Shown here piece by piece: positions 1-12,625 of a stretch of 64,000 bases of DNA (its first letter is position 1; each line of letters starts with the position of its first letter). The DNA lies in contig OZ234493.1 in assembly GCA_965153455.1 (NCBI GenBank), forward strand, positions 22,310,213 to 22,374,212, written 5' to 3'. The notes under the pieces were generated by a model. The model worked only from the letters and a program-made list of their open reading frames with translations. It made no database searches and was not told where the DNA came from. The position numbers were made by a program, and so were the translations under genes. The stretch is from Sphagnum compactum (taxonomy: Eukaryota > Bryophyta > Sphagnopsida > Sphagnales).

Positions 1-100
1 GTTGCAGAACAGGAGGACTATTGATGCATGAAATCATGCTGCAAAGTTTTTGGCAGTGTGGCATGAGCTGAGAAGGTAGGGTTATATGTGTGGAGCACAG

Positions 101-3100
101 ATGACTGTTAGGGACGCTCTCAATTCAGCAATTGATGAAGAAATGTCAGCTGACTCCAAAGTTTTTGTGATTGGTGAGGAGGTATGGAGTTTGCCTAAAC
201 TTTCTGTTCTCGGATGGAAAATAAAACACCTGCAATGCTGAAAGTGCTGAAGTGCTAAGATGGAAACAGTGGTTATCAAAGGCTAGTCTTGTAAAATTTG
301 TGCTTCAAACATGAAAATGTGCGGGAATGAATCTGATGGTCCAAACTGATGAAAGGAGTGCAATTGGATCAGATAAAGGACAATATGGCATCCTGTGTTT
401 GTTAATTTCGATTTTCCAAAATACAAGGAGCTCAATCTAATTGAGGGCTATGGAGATCATCAATAGTTCTCTGTTGTTATCTTGGGACACCAAGTCTTAA
501 CTGGTGAGTTTGTGGTATTTTGACAGGTTGGTGAATATCAAGGTGCTTATAAGGTACTTGTCTACTTGTGTGCTAGTTGCACTATGAGGGTCTTTGACTG
601 CATCCTCAGTATCTGGCACACTGCAATTTGTTCTCCCTGTATGAGCACCGTGTTGTTCCTTGCTTACAAGGGGAAATGTCTCCATTGGACTTGTACAGAT
701 TGCCATGTCATGACTGGCAATTTGGTGAGGATCTCTGTATATGAGTAAGCATGATAGGGACTCTGTCACACTATTCTCTAGTTTTATATGATTGCAGGTG
801 ACAAAGGGGCTTCTGCAGAAGTTTGGGCCTGACCGTGTGCTGGACACTCCAATTACAGAGGTTAGTGGTATTGAACATATGCAGGCAGAACATTCCAGTT
901 TATTGTTGTTGGGCCTCTAAGATTCTTGCTATATTTGTAAATGTTGCCTGTGTTGTTTGCACTTTACTCAGATTGTATCTTTTCCAAAGCCACATCATCT
1001 GAAAAGCTTATTTCAACATGATTTGTAGTGCAGCATGGAAATGTTCTGTCCCTACACCAACAAATCAAGATTTTAATCACTGTCTTCCTAATGCTAGATG
1101 TGTCAGATTTTCCTAAGTTCACTTTCTGATTTATGTCTCGGGTTTGAGGAATGATCAGGCTGGGTTCACAGGTCTTGGAGTTGGAGCAGCATTTCAGGGA
1201 CTGAAGCCCATAGTAGAGTTTATGACATTCAATTTTGCTATGCAGGTGTCTCATTGCCTTCTCTGGCCTTCTCTGTATCTCTCACTCACTGGCTTTGACT
1301 GTTCTTCCATGAATTTGTCCATCCCTCCATAACTGTCTGGGTTTTATGCTTGCATTTACTCCTTTCCTTTCCTTGATTCACCTAGTTTCTTCTTTCTCAT
1401 AATCAGGACCACTCTCGTTGCTTTGTGGGTGGATTTGACAGGCCATTGACCATATTATCAATTCTGCTGCAAAGACAAACTACATGTCAGGAGGCACAAT
1501 CAATGTTCCCGTAGTCTTCCGAGGTCCTAATGGAGCAGCTGCAGGTGTTGCTGCTCAGCATTCCCAGGTATGTTTTTGTCCCCACTGTGTTACACTCGTA
1601 GCTCTTGCTCCATGTAATTTTTTACTCAGGGAACACAAGGATATTGGCTAGCAAGTTTGGCCATTAGCCTTCAGTGAGCTAATTTTCCTTTGCTACCCTT
1701 TGTCTGTTACCCCATGGTTGTTCGGGAAATGGAAACTAGACATGTTAGAAATGATGCACAGATCAATTGGCACAGAGTCCAGATTCTGATGGAACGCTTG
1801 TTCTGGCAGTGCTTTGCAGCATGGTATGGACAGGTTCCAGGACTGAAAGTGCTAGTGCCCTACAATGCAGAGGATGCACGTGGGCTTCTGAAGGCTGCTA
1901 TCCGTGACCCAGACCCTGTTGTCTTCCTGGAAAATGAGCTAATGTATGCCACTTCTACTCTCCTTCAATTTGAAAATGTTTTCAGAATATTGCTAGAGCA
2001 GTCTGTGCGTAATGTCATGTTCCCATGAAGGGCATTGGTTTAATATTCTGTCCCTCAGGGTGTGGAACGAACTATGGGATTTCTCTTTTAATTATTGGCT
2101 GAAGCTCTTGCTGACAGGACAGATGGGAATTCTGCATTTCCATTGAACTCCCATGTGTTGAATGTCCAGATACCACAGTTTGTGGTACGCATGGTAAATA
2201 AACTTGTGGACTAATCTTTTGCTTCTGTGATCTTTTGAAGGTATGGAGAAACATTCCCTGTGTCCCCAGAAGTGCTTGACCCAAGCTTCACTCTCCCAAT
2301 TGGCCAGGCTAAGGTTAGATATTAAACCAAGATTCATGTTTTCTCTCCCTTTCATTTTTTTCTTTCCAGGTACGAATCTGCATTTATTGACAGGTCTGTG
2401 GGTGTGGTGTTAGACAATGTGGTTGGTCAGTTCTGGATGTAGTGAATGTATGTTATTAGTGCTTGTCTAAAAGTCCTCCTTTCTTCTCCCTGTTTTATTT
2501 CCTTTCTTTCTCTCTGTTGTCTGCTATATGCTTCAAGGATTTGTGAGCAAAACTTCTTTTTGCAGCAAATACTGGACCAAGGTCTGTCTGGCAACTGATT
2601 TGATTGTTTCTCAATGCAGGTTGAGAGGGAGGGGAAAGACATCACCATTACTGCTTTTTCTAAGATGGTTGGTTATGCGTTGAAGGTGTTGTACCAATCC
2701 TCGTTTGCCTTCCACAGTCTTGTACATCCAGGGGAATTTGTGAATTAGCTCAAGGTGTAAGGGCTGACAACTTCTTTCTGTTAGGACTCCTTCCTATGTG
2801 GAATGGCTAATTGATGATGCTGTCCTTGCAGGCTGCGGATGAACTAGCTAAAGAAGGCATCAGTGTGGAGGTACCAAGAATGCTGTTTTAGCATAATGTT
2901 TTATTTTGTAATTGAAAACTCTTGTTAGGAAGAGAATGTTGGGGAGTTGACCATTCCCTGGCTGCCAGCAGGGAACATACTGAGTAATTGTATTTCCCTA
3001 CGTCTTTTCTTTGCTGTCAGCATTCTATGTAATGTGGCTTGCAATGTTGATCTTGGTGATATAACCTTGTACCATGTGCAGGTCATCAATCTGCGGTCAA

Positions 3101-3910
3101 TTCGTCCCCTTGATAGAGCAACTATCAATGCATCAGTCCGTAAAACATCACGACTTCTGACACTTGAAGAAGGCTGGCCTCAGCATGGTGTTGGGGCTGA
3201 AATCTGGTAAATCCATGTCCTTCAGAAATCAGCAGAACCCCTTGATTTCCGCCTTTGAGATCCTCTCTCATGATTGCTACTGTATATATGGCTGTTGAAT
3301 CTTGGCTGCTTAGTTACCTACTTCTGTGTTTATGCTCCATTTGCCTGCCTGTGTGGCAGAACTACTAACAAGAATTCTATATTGTGGTGTTTTTAACTGA
3401 CCTTCATGAAGAAGGCACTGATGTAGATGCTCTTTCTCTGTGCCTGCAGTGCAAGTGTTGTAGAGGAGAGCTTTTACTATTTAGATGCCCCTGTGGAGCG
3501 AATTTGTGGCGCTGATGTACCAATGCCGTATGCTGCAAACCTTGAGCGCCTTGCTGTACCACAGGTAAGATTTATCTCATCTTCTTCCCTCTGCATAAGC
3601 TGGTTGTTGTATATCCCACAAAATGGTTGTTGGTCTTTTCCACAGCTGGCAGGCTTCAGCAATCCAAGCATCCTGAGTACAATATTAGTTTATTCTCTTC
3701 TTTGCTCATCTGTTTCTTTGTGATCAGTGCGTGTTTAGAAACACAGTGGATGCTAGAAGCAAGTGTTTTCAAAATGTTTTTCACCATCTTTCATGCTCCT
3801 TTCCAATCAGCCCCTGTAAATATGCATTGTTGCAGATTGAGGATGTAATTCGGGCTGTGCGGAGAGCTTGTCACCGAAGTTCTGCAGAGGATCAGAGGGA
3901 GGCAGCTTGA
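101..3910 (+). CDS. Pyruvate dehydrogenase E1 component subunit beta, mitochondrial (5' partial)
   Basis: Encodes the beta chain of the thiamine-dependent E1 of the mitochondrial pyruvate dehydrogenase complex, which decarboxylates pyruvate and passes the acetyl group to E2. Twelve exons can be placed: 101-181, 527-553, 798-860, 1159-1245, 1442-1567, 1810-1943, 2241-2313, 2620-2685, 2832-2870, 3082-3206, 3450-3564 and 3836-3910. All junctions are GT-AG and keep phase. The 336 visible residues start [15 protein letters not shown] and contain family blocks [46 protein letters not shown] and [14 protein letters not shown]. The end [16 protein letters not shown] is the usual plant C-terminus. The mitochondrial presequence is not visible; exon 101-181 follows an AG acceptor, so the transit-peptide exon should lie left of the window. 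The mitochondrial rather than plastid paralogue is inferred from these blocks. Confidence 0.95.
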
Positions 3911-5858
3911 CATGTTTTGTTGAAACTACACCTGCTCATCTATTGAGGTCCAGCCTTACAACACGAACTAGAGGGATGATGATTGCAAATTGAAATCTTG
4001 TAATACATGTATTAGGTGTTGGGTAGTATGCTTGTTTCCGACATTGGAAATCTGGGCCTCATGTCATTTATATGCACGAAATACCTGGAAGAATTCTTGA
4101 GTTTTAAGAGTTTCACTTTGGAACCCTTTTCTCTTTGCTAGGTTTTTTCTTGTCAAAACTACGGGGGGCAAACAGTAGAGTGTTTAGAGTGCTTTTCTTT
4201 GAGATTTTGAAGCCTATAGGGAGAATGAAAAATAAGGAGAGAAAAAGGTGCAAGAGTTGTTTGGGAGCTTGTGTTCTACAAAACAATAAATTCTTTTCTG
4301 CAAGATCAAATTTTCTGTCCAGAATGTGATTTTTACTTTGAATAATGTTTGTGCTACCTTGCATTTTAGGGTTTCCTCCCAATGACTGGATTTGGGAGTC
4401 TCGGTTTTTTATTTATGACTTTGTTAGGCTTGATGGTGTCTGACATTCTGGTTGCTGTTGGATAACACTAGTAGAGGCACCCAAACAGGGGCTATGGATG
4501 GAGACACTCTTACTAGGTATTTCACATGGACACTAATTCTCATGCCCAGTGGTAATTGCACAAAAAATTTGTGTGTTAAAACGATCTTGCACTGATATCC
4601 TATATTGTAGATTGTGTTTTTGACAATGGGCTTTACTCCTACATCTGCAGAGCTAATTGGTTACAAAGGATGGGTGGTGCAAGGAACCATGAAATTGCAA
4701 AATGCCTCTGTAGACAGCAGCTCCATACAGTAGGGCATCCTATCATATTAGCCTCACTTGATTATTACAACAGGTAATGTCCTGCCACTCCATGCCTGCC
4801 CACCATGCTGGCTTGCATCCATCAATCATTATGCTACGAAAGCAGGGCATTACCATACACAGCAAACGACGCCTTTTTATTTCCCTGTGTACTTTGAGGG
4901 ATCTGTCCCAGGAGAAGAACCCTAGGCCCTTATACCAAGGGAAGATCCTCCTTTTTTTATATGTTCCCACATTCTCATAAAAAGACTAATTTATGTGGTT
5001 CCTGTACTGGGGAGTGGTTAATACTTGTGAGTTCTCTTGAGGTTCAGGAGGTTCCTGTACTCAGGAGTGGTTCGCACTTGTGAGTTCTCTTGAGGTTCAG
5101 GAAGGTTCCTGTACTGGGGAGTGGTTCATACTTGTGAGTTCTCTTGAGGTTTGTGAAGGTTCGTGTATTGGGGAGTGTTCATACTCCTGAGTTCTCTTGA
5201 GATTCGGGAACATTCTTGGGTTCATGGCCTCAGGTGGCCCTCCCCTCAGTAGAAGCCACTTGTACAAAACCTCGCACACAACATTCCTCAAGAAAATTCT
5301 TGTCAAGAAAGAAGAAAAGAAGGGGAATTTAAAGAAACCCAACAACAAAAACTTTCCCCTGAAACCTCCTGCTAATATACACTTGAGTTAGTTAATCAAG
5401 TTTTTAGTACCCCCCATTTGGGTAGGTACAGGTGGGCTTTGGCTGGGTTAGTTAGTTGGCTTTGCTTGGAGGCAAAGCAAAGCAAAGCAAAGCAAAGAGA
5501 TGATTAGTTTCTTGAGTTGTTGGAGAACTTACTAATATAGCACACTGGCTTCTTTCTTCTTTCTTCTTCTCCTCTCCTCCTCCATTTCCAAGTCCTGTTC
5601 TGTTCTGCACCTAACTGTCTCAGGAGAACCAAAACACCTAAATTTTGATCATGCCAAAGATTAATAGACCTTCCAACACATGAGTGAGTCTTTATTAGCT
5701 TTTGATGCTGCACTGGCGCTGCTGCAAAAGATTTCCCGGAGTTGCTTGCTTGCTTGCTCGCTCATCAACGCTGGTGGAGAAGACTTTGATTATTATTTTA
5801 TAATATCTGCTTGAACAACATCTGATTATTTCAACTTTCATTGTAATTTTTTTTCTTA
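3911..5858. other. Intergenic spacer with small repeats
   Basis: No gene was recognised between the pyruvate dehydrogenase stop and the remorin start. It holds the 3' UTR of the first gene, a 54-bp minisatellite at 4997-5210, a (GCAAA)n run near 5470-5497 and a GCTTGCTTGC run near 5744. The T-rich stretch just before 5859 is probably the remorin 5' UTR. Confidence 0.6.
4997..5210. repeat. 54-bp minisatellite, four copies
   Basis: Four direct copies start at 4997, 5050, 5104 and 5158, each beginning GGTTCCTGTACT or a variant and ending near CTCTTGAGGTTC. Unit length is 53-54 bp and the last copy is the most diverged. There is no coding signal in the array. Confidence 0.9.
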
Positions 5859-8367
5859 ATGGCATTGGCAGCGGGCCATTTACTACCGGCTGATATGGCG
5901 TCTACTGCAAGTCTGCATGGCAATGGATTTCCTGATGGACTACAGCTTGTGCATGGAAGTAATATTCTTGATCAGAGCGATTATCCTGGAAACCCGGGCA
6001 TCATTTTCTCTTCAGATGCCCTCAAACTCTCCACTCCTCACGCCGCATCTAATGCAGGCGAGCAGACGCTGCACGATGATGCTGATGCTGACCATTACGA
6101 TGCATTGAATGTCGGCAATGCCAATATGAATCAGGTACTTCGGATCTCTATGTTCGTTTCTTTGACATACACGTGGTAGATAGTCGATCATGCTGTACTG
6201 TTGTGCAGATCTTCTTGCTGAGCGATTTGCTCGGTTCTTTTGTACATATGGAATTATTGTCACTATAAACCTATCGAGAACTTGTCTCCAGGAGGTTGTA
6301 TTCATAGATAAGCTGCACTATTGTTGCTCATTGTTGTGACTAAAGTTTCCAACGGCAATGAAGATATAATTGCATGCTTTAGACGAGAAGATAGCACGGG
6401 GGAAACTACATTTGCAACAATTTTCTTATGTAGCAATGATCTTTGAAGTGTCTTGTGCCTCTCTGGAGTCGGCAGCAGGGTTATTGGTTGGTGAGAACGT
6501 CGTGGTGTTATTTGTTTGTGGATCTGTGCACGTGCTGTGTTTGTGTGAGACGCAGGGTAGTAGTCCTCATGCTGCGGCGACGCCGGGAACGCAAGCAAAA
6601 GTTGGATTGGAACTTCTTCCTGGCAACATTCTCTCATCCCTCACAGTCGAACTTTTTGGTTCCGCCGTCTCAGGTGTATAATATTGTTCTGAAGATTATA
6701 CTCTCAGTTGATCCCCGCATTGAAATTGTCTTAGAAAGAAGTCTGGATTTCTTGTGAATGCTGCACGTGCAACATCCTAAGGACAACAAGAGGAAGCGGT
6801 CTCGATAGAGGCCTAGAGACAGCAGAAGAAGAATCAAGTTCTTGGACATTTTGAGCGATCTTGGACATGACTTCATGACTTGAAATGTATGCATTTTGTT
6901 ATCACGAGATCCTTGAAAAGAGTTCTGACTTGAGATGTTGCTTTTCCAGATTCCGGCGTCGAGGGCCAAGAATCGGTGCAGTTTTTTGCGGTAAACGAGG
7001 TGCAAGATTCAGTGCAACCAGATGCGGAAGCGAAAGATCCAAGTTCCGCAGCACTAAACGAAGGAAGTGAGTGCGATGTTGCTGCATATTTTCCAGCTTC
7101 AAGGGGACATGATGCGCAGGCTCAAGCAGCGACGAAATCTGTTTCTACAACCGACCTTCACGCCCTTACAACTCCCTTGTCATCGCAACTTCCGCTGGTC
7201 CAACAAAATGCTGCAGCAAGCGACCAATGCAACAGGAAAGCTCATGCACCTGTTCACGCCCCCGCCGCGTGTACTCATGCAGTGGATTTAGCCCATGCCT
7301 TGCCTCCAGGCTGTGTTGTCCATCAAGCTCACGACTCTATCACCACCACCACACGGAGTATCTTCCAGAAGACCATCACTGGTGAATATCAGGAGCATGC
7401 AGCAGTGATCAGCAGTTGTTGCAGCCTCAGTCCACATCATAATCAAATCGCAAGTCAGAACGTCGACTCGGGAGCTGCTGCTGGATCCGCAGTGCCACTA
7501 CCTTTTCATCATCTTGCTAGTCTGCAACACAAACATATTAGCACGATCCCAGATAATCAGCAACGGGAGCGGCCTCAACAGCAGGCGTTGAGCGAGAGTG
7601 GCCCGCAGACAGCTGAGAGTCACATGATTGGGAACATATCGAGCACAAGCGGCGGAGCGACGATGGGGGGGATCGCAGTGGCTGGTGGCGCGCAGATGGA
7701 ACATCTACTTGCCCGCGTGAAACAAGAAAAGATTGCGTCTCGTGCTCGAGCCTGGGAGGAGAACGCAAAGTCCAAAGCTCTCAACCGGTATTCCATTTCC
7801 TTACAAGACTTCAAATACGATCTTCCGTGATTTGCACATTTGTGCGAATCTTATGTGTCGATGAATGACGTGTGCATCTGAGGGGTTGTCTGAGCTGTGC
7901 AGATATACACGGGATGAGACGAAAATAGCGGCCTGGGAAAACTCCATGAAGGCCAAAGCTGAAGCTCGGATGCGCAAACTTGAGGCAAGCTCAAGCTTTT
8001 GAATCCATCGTTTCGTCCTTTTCTTCTCTCGGCATTGAAAAGAACTGTTCGTAATTGAGGAGCTCTCAATCTTCTCTCAAGTGTTCAAAGTGATGTCAAT
8101 TCAATTATGACACGGAGGAGTTTGAGTTTGACATGCCGCAGTGGGTGTTGTATCGAATCTTGGCTGCAGGAAAAATTGGAGAAACAAAGAGCAATATATG
8201 TGGAGAAAATGAAGAACGCGGTAGCTGTCGCTCACAGAGCAGCGCAGGAGATGAGAGCAGCTACGGAAGCTCGTAAAGCGGAAGAAATCGTGAGGGCTAA
8301 TGACATTGCATCTCGCATCCGTGCCACTGGTCAAGTGCCGCGCAAATTCCTCTGTCTGCATGCCTAG
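5859..8367 (+). CDS. Remorin family protein
   Basis: Remorins are plant proteins that sit on the inner face of the plasma membrane in nanodomains. Proposed exons are 5859-6134, 6982-7787, 7903-7984 and 8170-8367, giving about 453 residues. The last third is the remorin C domain: ARAWEENAKSKALNRY, then KIAAWENSMKAKAEARMRKLE split over two exons, then EKLEKQRAIYVEKMKN and the hallmark end ASRIRATGQVPRKFLC. The long N-terminal part is low-complexity, rich in His, Ala, Gln and Ser, as in long remorins. The protein ends CLHA, so a Cys near the C-terminus could serve as a lipid anchor. The third intron (7985-8169) starts with GC, not GT. The exon 2 start is less sure: AG at 6980-6981 keeps phase, while an AG at the pyrimidine-rich site near 6949 does not. 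Confidence 0.88.
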
Positions 8368-11300
8368 TTGAGTTCCTCAATTCCATCTTTTTCTCTCTCT
8401 CTCTCTGTGTCTCTGTCTCTCTCAACTTCTATTTCGTCTTTCGTTTTCTTTTGGATTGAACTTGTGAGCTTACTACAAGAAATATGTAGCATGTTCATAA
8501 ATCCTGTTTCCTCACCGGGGGTTTCTTTTTAGTATCGACACGCGCCAGAGCTGCACAGCATTCTTCACAGCAGAATTTTCTCAGAATGCCGGAGTGAAGT
8601 TCGTGAATGCTACAGCTCCTGGCCTGGATTTATTTACTTGTTTATTTCTTTAGAACTTCTGTTTCTTCATTTCCCAACTCTCGATACTACAGACCAAGTT
8701 CATCAATTATATGTAATGGTAATACAAGTCTCGTCTGTGCCCATGGTTTTTGCAAATACAGGAGCTTGATGTTCAAGTACCCAGCAGCTGAAAATGCACC
8801 CACTTGCATTTTCAGCTTGAAAATTGCTGGGTGAAATATATGGGTCTGCAACTTGAATGAATTGCAGGGAACTGAAAGACATAGATACAAATTGGATAGC
8901 ACCAGTTGTTAGAAGGCAAGAAATTTAAGTGGAAAGTCACCCTGTCTTTGGACCTAAGTTCGACCCCTCTAATCCCTGTTTCATCCCCAATCTGAGTGTA
9001 GCTGTGAAGTGAGAGAGTGAAATTGGGTACCATTTCAAGAAACTGGGTTTTAGGTTCACAAGATTTCCCTTTTCTCATTCCCACATGGCTTTGATTTAAT
9101 GAAGGCTAAGAGGCCAGCAGCATTGAAAGGTGCAGGTAAGGCAAATTCAGGGTGAAACTCCCATGACAATCAGCATCAAAACTGGTCTGGTCTCCTTTTT
9201 CTTTTCATGTGTATTGTTTTCATCTTGATTTTTTTCATTTCGTCCCTAGTTTTGGCAAATCTAGGCCCCAATCCCTCTCATTTGGGGTCCTTTACAAATA
9301 ATTGTAATTTGTCGTTGAATTTGTTATAATTATATAAGGGCTTCATGTTTAAACTAGGTTTAAATAAAATTTATTGAATTTTTAAGTAAAAGTGTTTGAA
9401 AATTACAAAATAGTTTGCAAGTAGATGAAATATTGGTTTCTTTCCATTGTCAAGTTAATGACATATATTAAAACATTGTGCATACGAACTTGAATCAACA
9501 TTTACATATTGTTTAATCAAAATATGTTCAAAATTCAAAATATAAAAATAGGTTGGAACATCATTTGCTTAGTTAGTTTCACGTGTAAGGTTTTCAAATT
9601 TGGCTTTCAACTCGAATGGAAGGGCTTTGCCATTTGGCTTTGCAACTCAATGGAAGAGCTCATGTTTTCATAATGAAACTTTAAAAGATTTTGAATTTCC
9701 TTTTTTTGTGTTTATGTTGAAAATGATCATATTTAAAGATGAAATGTTAATAAAATGTTATTTTTCTTTTATGTTTTATCATGCTTGCACTATTGGTTTA
9801 CCCTAGTTAATGTATGGGACAATTGAAGGTTTTTTTATATTTTGGTAGCAAGGTGTAGGGAATCATAAGATGATTAGATGGGCATGTTTTGATTGTAAGG
9901 GTATTGTTCCCATGTTGAGCTTAACAAAATGCAAAACGGTAAAAGCATGGTTAGGTGACTCATTTTTGAAAAGTTCACAACTTGAATTAGTTCAAATTTC
10001 TGTAATTACAATAATCATTAAATTATAATTTTTAAAAAAAATTATCGAATATGCTTTTGGTTAAACATATTGGTAGATCAACCTATAAATATCATTAAAC
10101 ATGCAATTGGTCAAAAAATTCATGAAAAGTTTTCAAGATTTCAATATGAACTGGATTATATTATGATAAAAAATGACAAAAATCATCGTAAATTAAAAAT
10201 TTTAAAATCATAATTTTTGGTAATGGCAAAGTTTCAATGCATTTTATTTATTTATTTATTTCATGGTAGTTTATTTCTTAATATTTATTTTGACATTACT
10301 ATGGCATAGCTTTTGAGTTCTAAGTGATGAATGCAATGTCATCATTTCAAAAGTTCATTATGAACCCATTCTTTTTTAAAAAAAACATTCATATTTTTCA
10401 ATATGATTCTCACTAAAATCTATTGCCACATGGACAATTTTTAAAATTACAATATTAATGTTGATTATGGCTTTATGTTTTAAGCTCATTTACAATCCAA
10501 AAAGCTACGATTGCTCAATTCAAATAATCCTCTTAACTATGCTTTCATTCAAAGTAAACTAATTTGTATAAAATTTGATTGTCGAAAACAAAATAATATA
10601 TAAAACTTGAAAAACAAAAAAAATAAAATGACAACATATCTTATAATTGTAAATCTGAATAAAAATATTAAGGGGCCAGGGTTTTTTTTCAGTTTTGTGG
10701 TATTGAAAATTTGGCAAATGTTTCCAAAAAAATAGCTAATTTAACTAGAAAAAAATCCCAATTTTGTATTGTGTTGTTTTAGGACCATGTATTGGAGGCG
10801 AATTTTTGCCAATTGGTGCATTGTTTTTCAAAATGATGAACAAGAAGTATTTTCTAGTTATTCTAAGATGTAACCATCCAATTTCGATTTTTAAAATTAA
10901 AAAATCACCAAATTTATATGGAATTCCAGTAAGTAGCCAACAATTATAAGACGACACTTAAATGTTTTTATTTTCATAAATTTTTTAACCTCTAGCAAAT
11001 TTGGCTAAATGGTCTTATGGATGATCACCACTTGGGTTACATCACAAAATTGAAAAAAGAAATACTGGCCAACAAGCTCCAACCCATAACCTTCAAATTC
11101 CGGTTCATTACTGACCTCCTAGTTAACACAAGGTACCACCCTGGGCTCTCATTGGCCCAATGACTCCATAACCCTTCACAATTTGGATGAAAATTTCATA
11201 ACCACTACTCTCTACATGGATGAAAAGAGGGCATCCTCATTCCCACAAGCGATGGTTATGTCTGGTAACCAGCTCAAGCATGCTAGTTACCATGAATCGA

Positions 11301-12625
11301 TGAGACATTCTTGTCACTTACCTAGTCCATAACCTGAAACTGTACAACACTGGCTATGACCGGCTACCCTCCCCACCAGTCTTTGTTTTAAGAATTTTTG
11401 TTTGTAGCCAAAGTGGCAAATGGGGATCATCCTCAGGAAGATTTAGCCAAATCTGGCTATAAACCAAATATGAAGTACCAAATTTTAATCATCCTTCTAA
11501 ATCTGTGGCTACACACTTTAAAGCCAAATATACAAATACATCAAATTCTACTTCTTTTTGCCCCCCTCACTCCTGGCGATTGAAAATCACTTTCATTTTC
11601 GAATTTTCGAATTTTTAATTTCTCTTGCAAAATTTCGGCAACCAAAAATATTTTTAAGAAAAAAATATATATAAAAAGAAAAGAAAAGAAAAGCTGCTCC
11701 CGACTACCAGTCACCGACTTCAACATAAGAGAACCAACCGGTAATATACAGTCATCCAGTGACCGACCGGCACTTCCGGTAAGGGTGAACCGTTACGTCG
11801 TCATGATTACCGCTAGTGCAGACCATTTTACTGGTTGTTGGTAAATTGTTTTCACTGATTACGTTCCGGTAAGTTATAGTAACTGTAGTAACTGAATTTC
11901 TTGGCCGCTGTTCTTGCCCCTCTTCACATTCCTTTGTGCGTTGCTCGCCGCTGCGTCGCCCGCTGCCTTGTGCTTCGCTCCCTTGACCTCGCTGCTCCTC
12001 TCGCGCTTTCTCCCACACTGTCGCTCGCTTGCGCTCGGCGATTTTGAGATTAGAGAGAGGGCCTTGAAATTCCCATCATCCTTCCTTTCCGACCCATATC
12101 TCTAATTCTCTCGTATTGCTAAAGAATCGAGAGAGCTCGACAGGGACAGAGAAAGAGAAAGAGATATAGAGCAAGGCACACACACTCTCGAAAGTGTCGA
12201 GACTGGAGATAATGAAAAAATTGCCAGAAATATAAATTCTTGCATGAGCAAGAGAGGTGTGCATGAGTTGCGAGAATTCGTTGAGAACTCGTTCTCAAAC
12301 TTTTCTTGAGTTTCTTTGTGCAAGATGCCAGTTCGGAAGCTTGTCATTCATTCATCAAAGCAGCTAGCAAAAGCAGTTCAAGCAATAGCAGAATTCCTCG
12401 TGTCTTTTATATGATTAGAGTGCAAAACCCATGACGAGAGTTCAAACATGGCATTGACGTTCGTCTGTACAACGTAGCGAATCCATCTGCAAGAACCAGC
12501 AGCAGCAGCTAGAATCAATTCCGTTTTGTTGCAGGCTGAGTGTTGCAGCTGTACATGAGCAACTAGTGCAAAACCTCTGCAAGGTTGTTGAGAAACATAC
12601 GTACTCTCGAGAGGCAATTCGCATC
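8368..12625. other. AT-rich spacer between remorin and LEA genes
   Basis: No gene was recognised. A CT microsatellite lies at about 8390-8420 in the remorin 3' flank. From about 9290 to 11000 the sequence is very AT-rich with short A and T runs and no sustained frame. A dispersed repeat copy lies at 11403-11640. From about 11900 onward the composition becomes CT-rich and is likely the promoter and 5' UTR of the LEA gene. Confidence 0.55.
11403..11640 (+). repeat. Dispersed repeat, copy A
   Basis: This segment starts TGTAGCCAAAGTGGC, contains an inverted core AGCCAAATCTGGCT and CCCCCCTCACTCCTGGCGATT, and ends in TTTTCGAATTTTTAATTTC. The same blocks in the same order and strand occur at 57024-57272, and a shorter relative lies at 56733-56830. 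No terminal repeats or target duplication could be fixed, so the element type is open; a MITE is one possibility. Confidence 0.75.

Noticed and set aside
4997-5210. CRISPR-like look of regularly spaced repeats
   Set aside because: The whole 54-bp unit repeats, so there are no unique spacers; this is a eukaryotic minisatellite.
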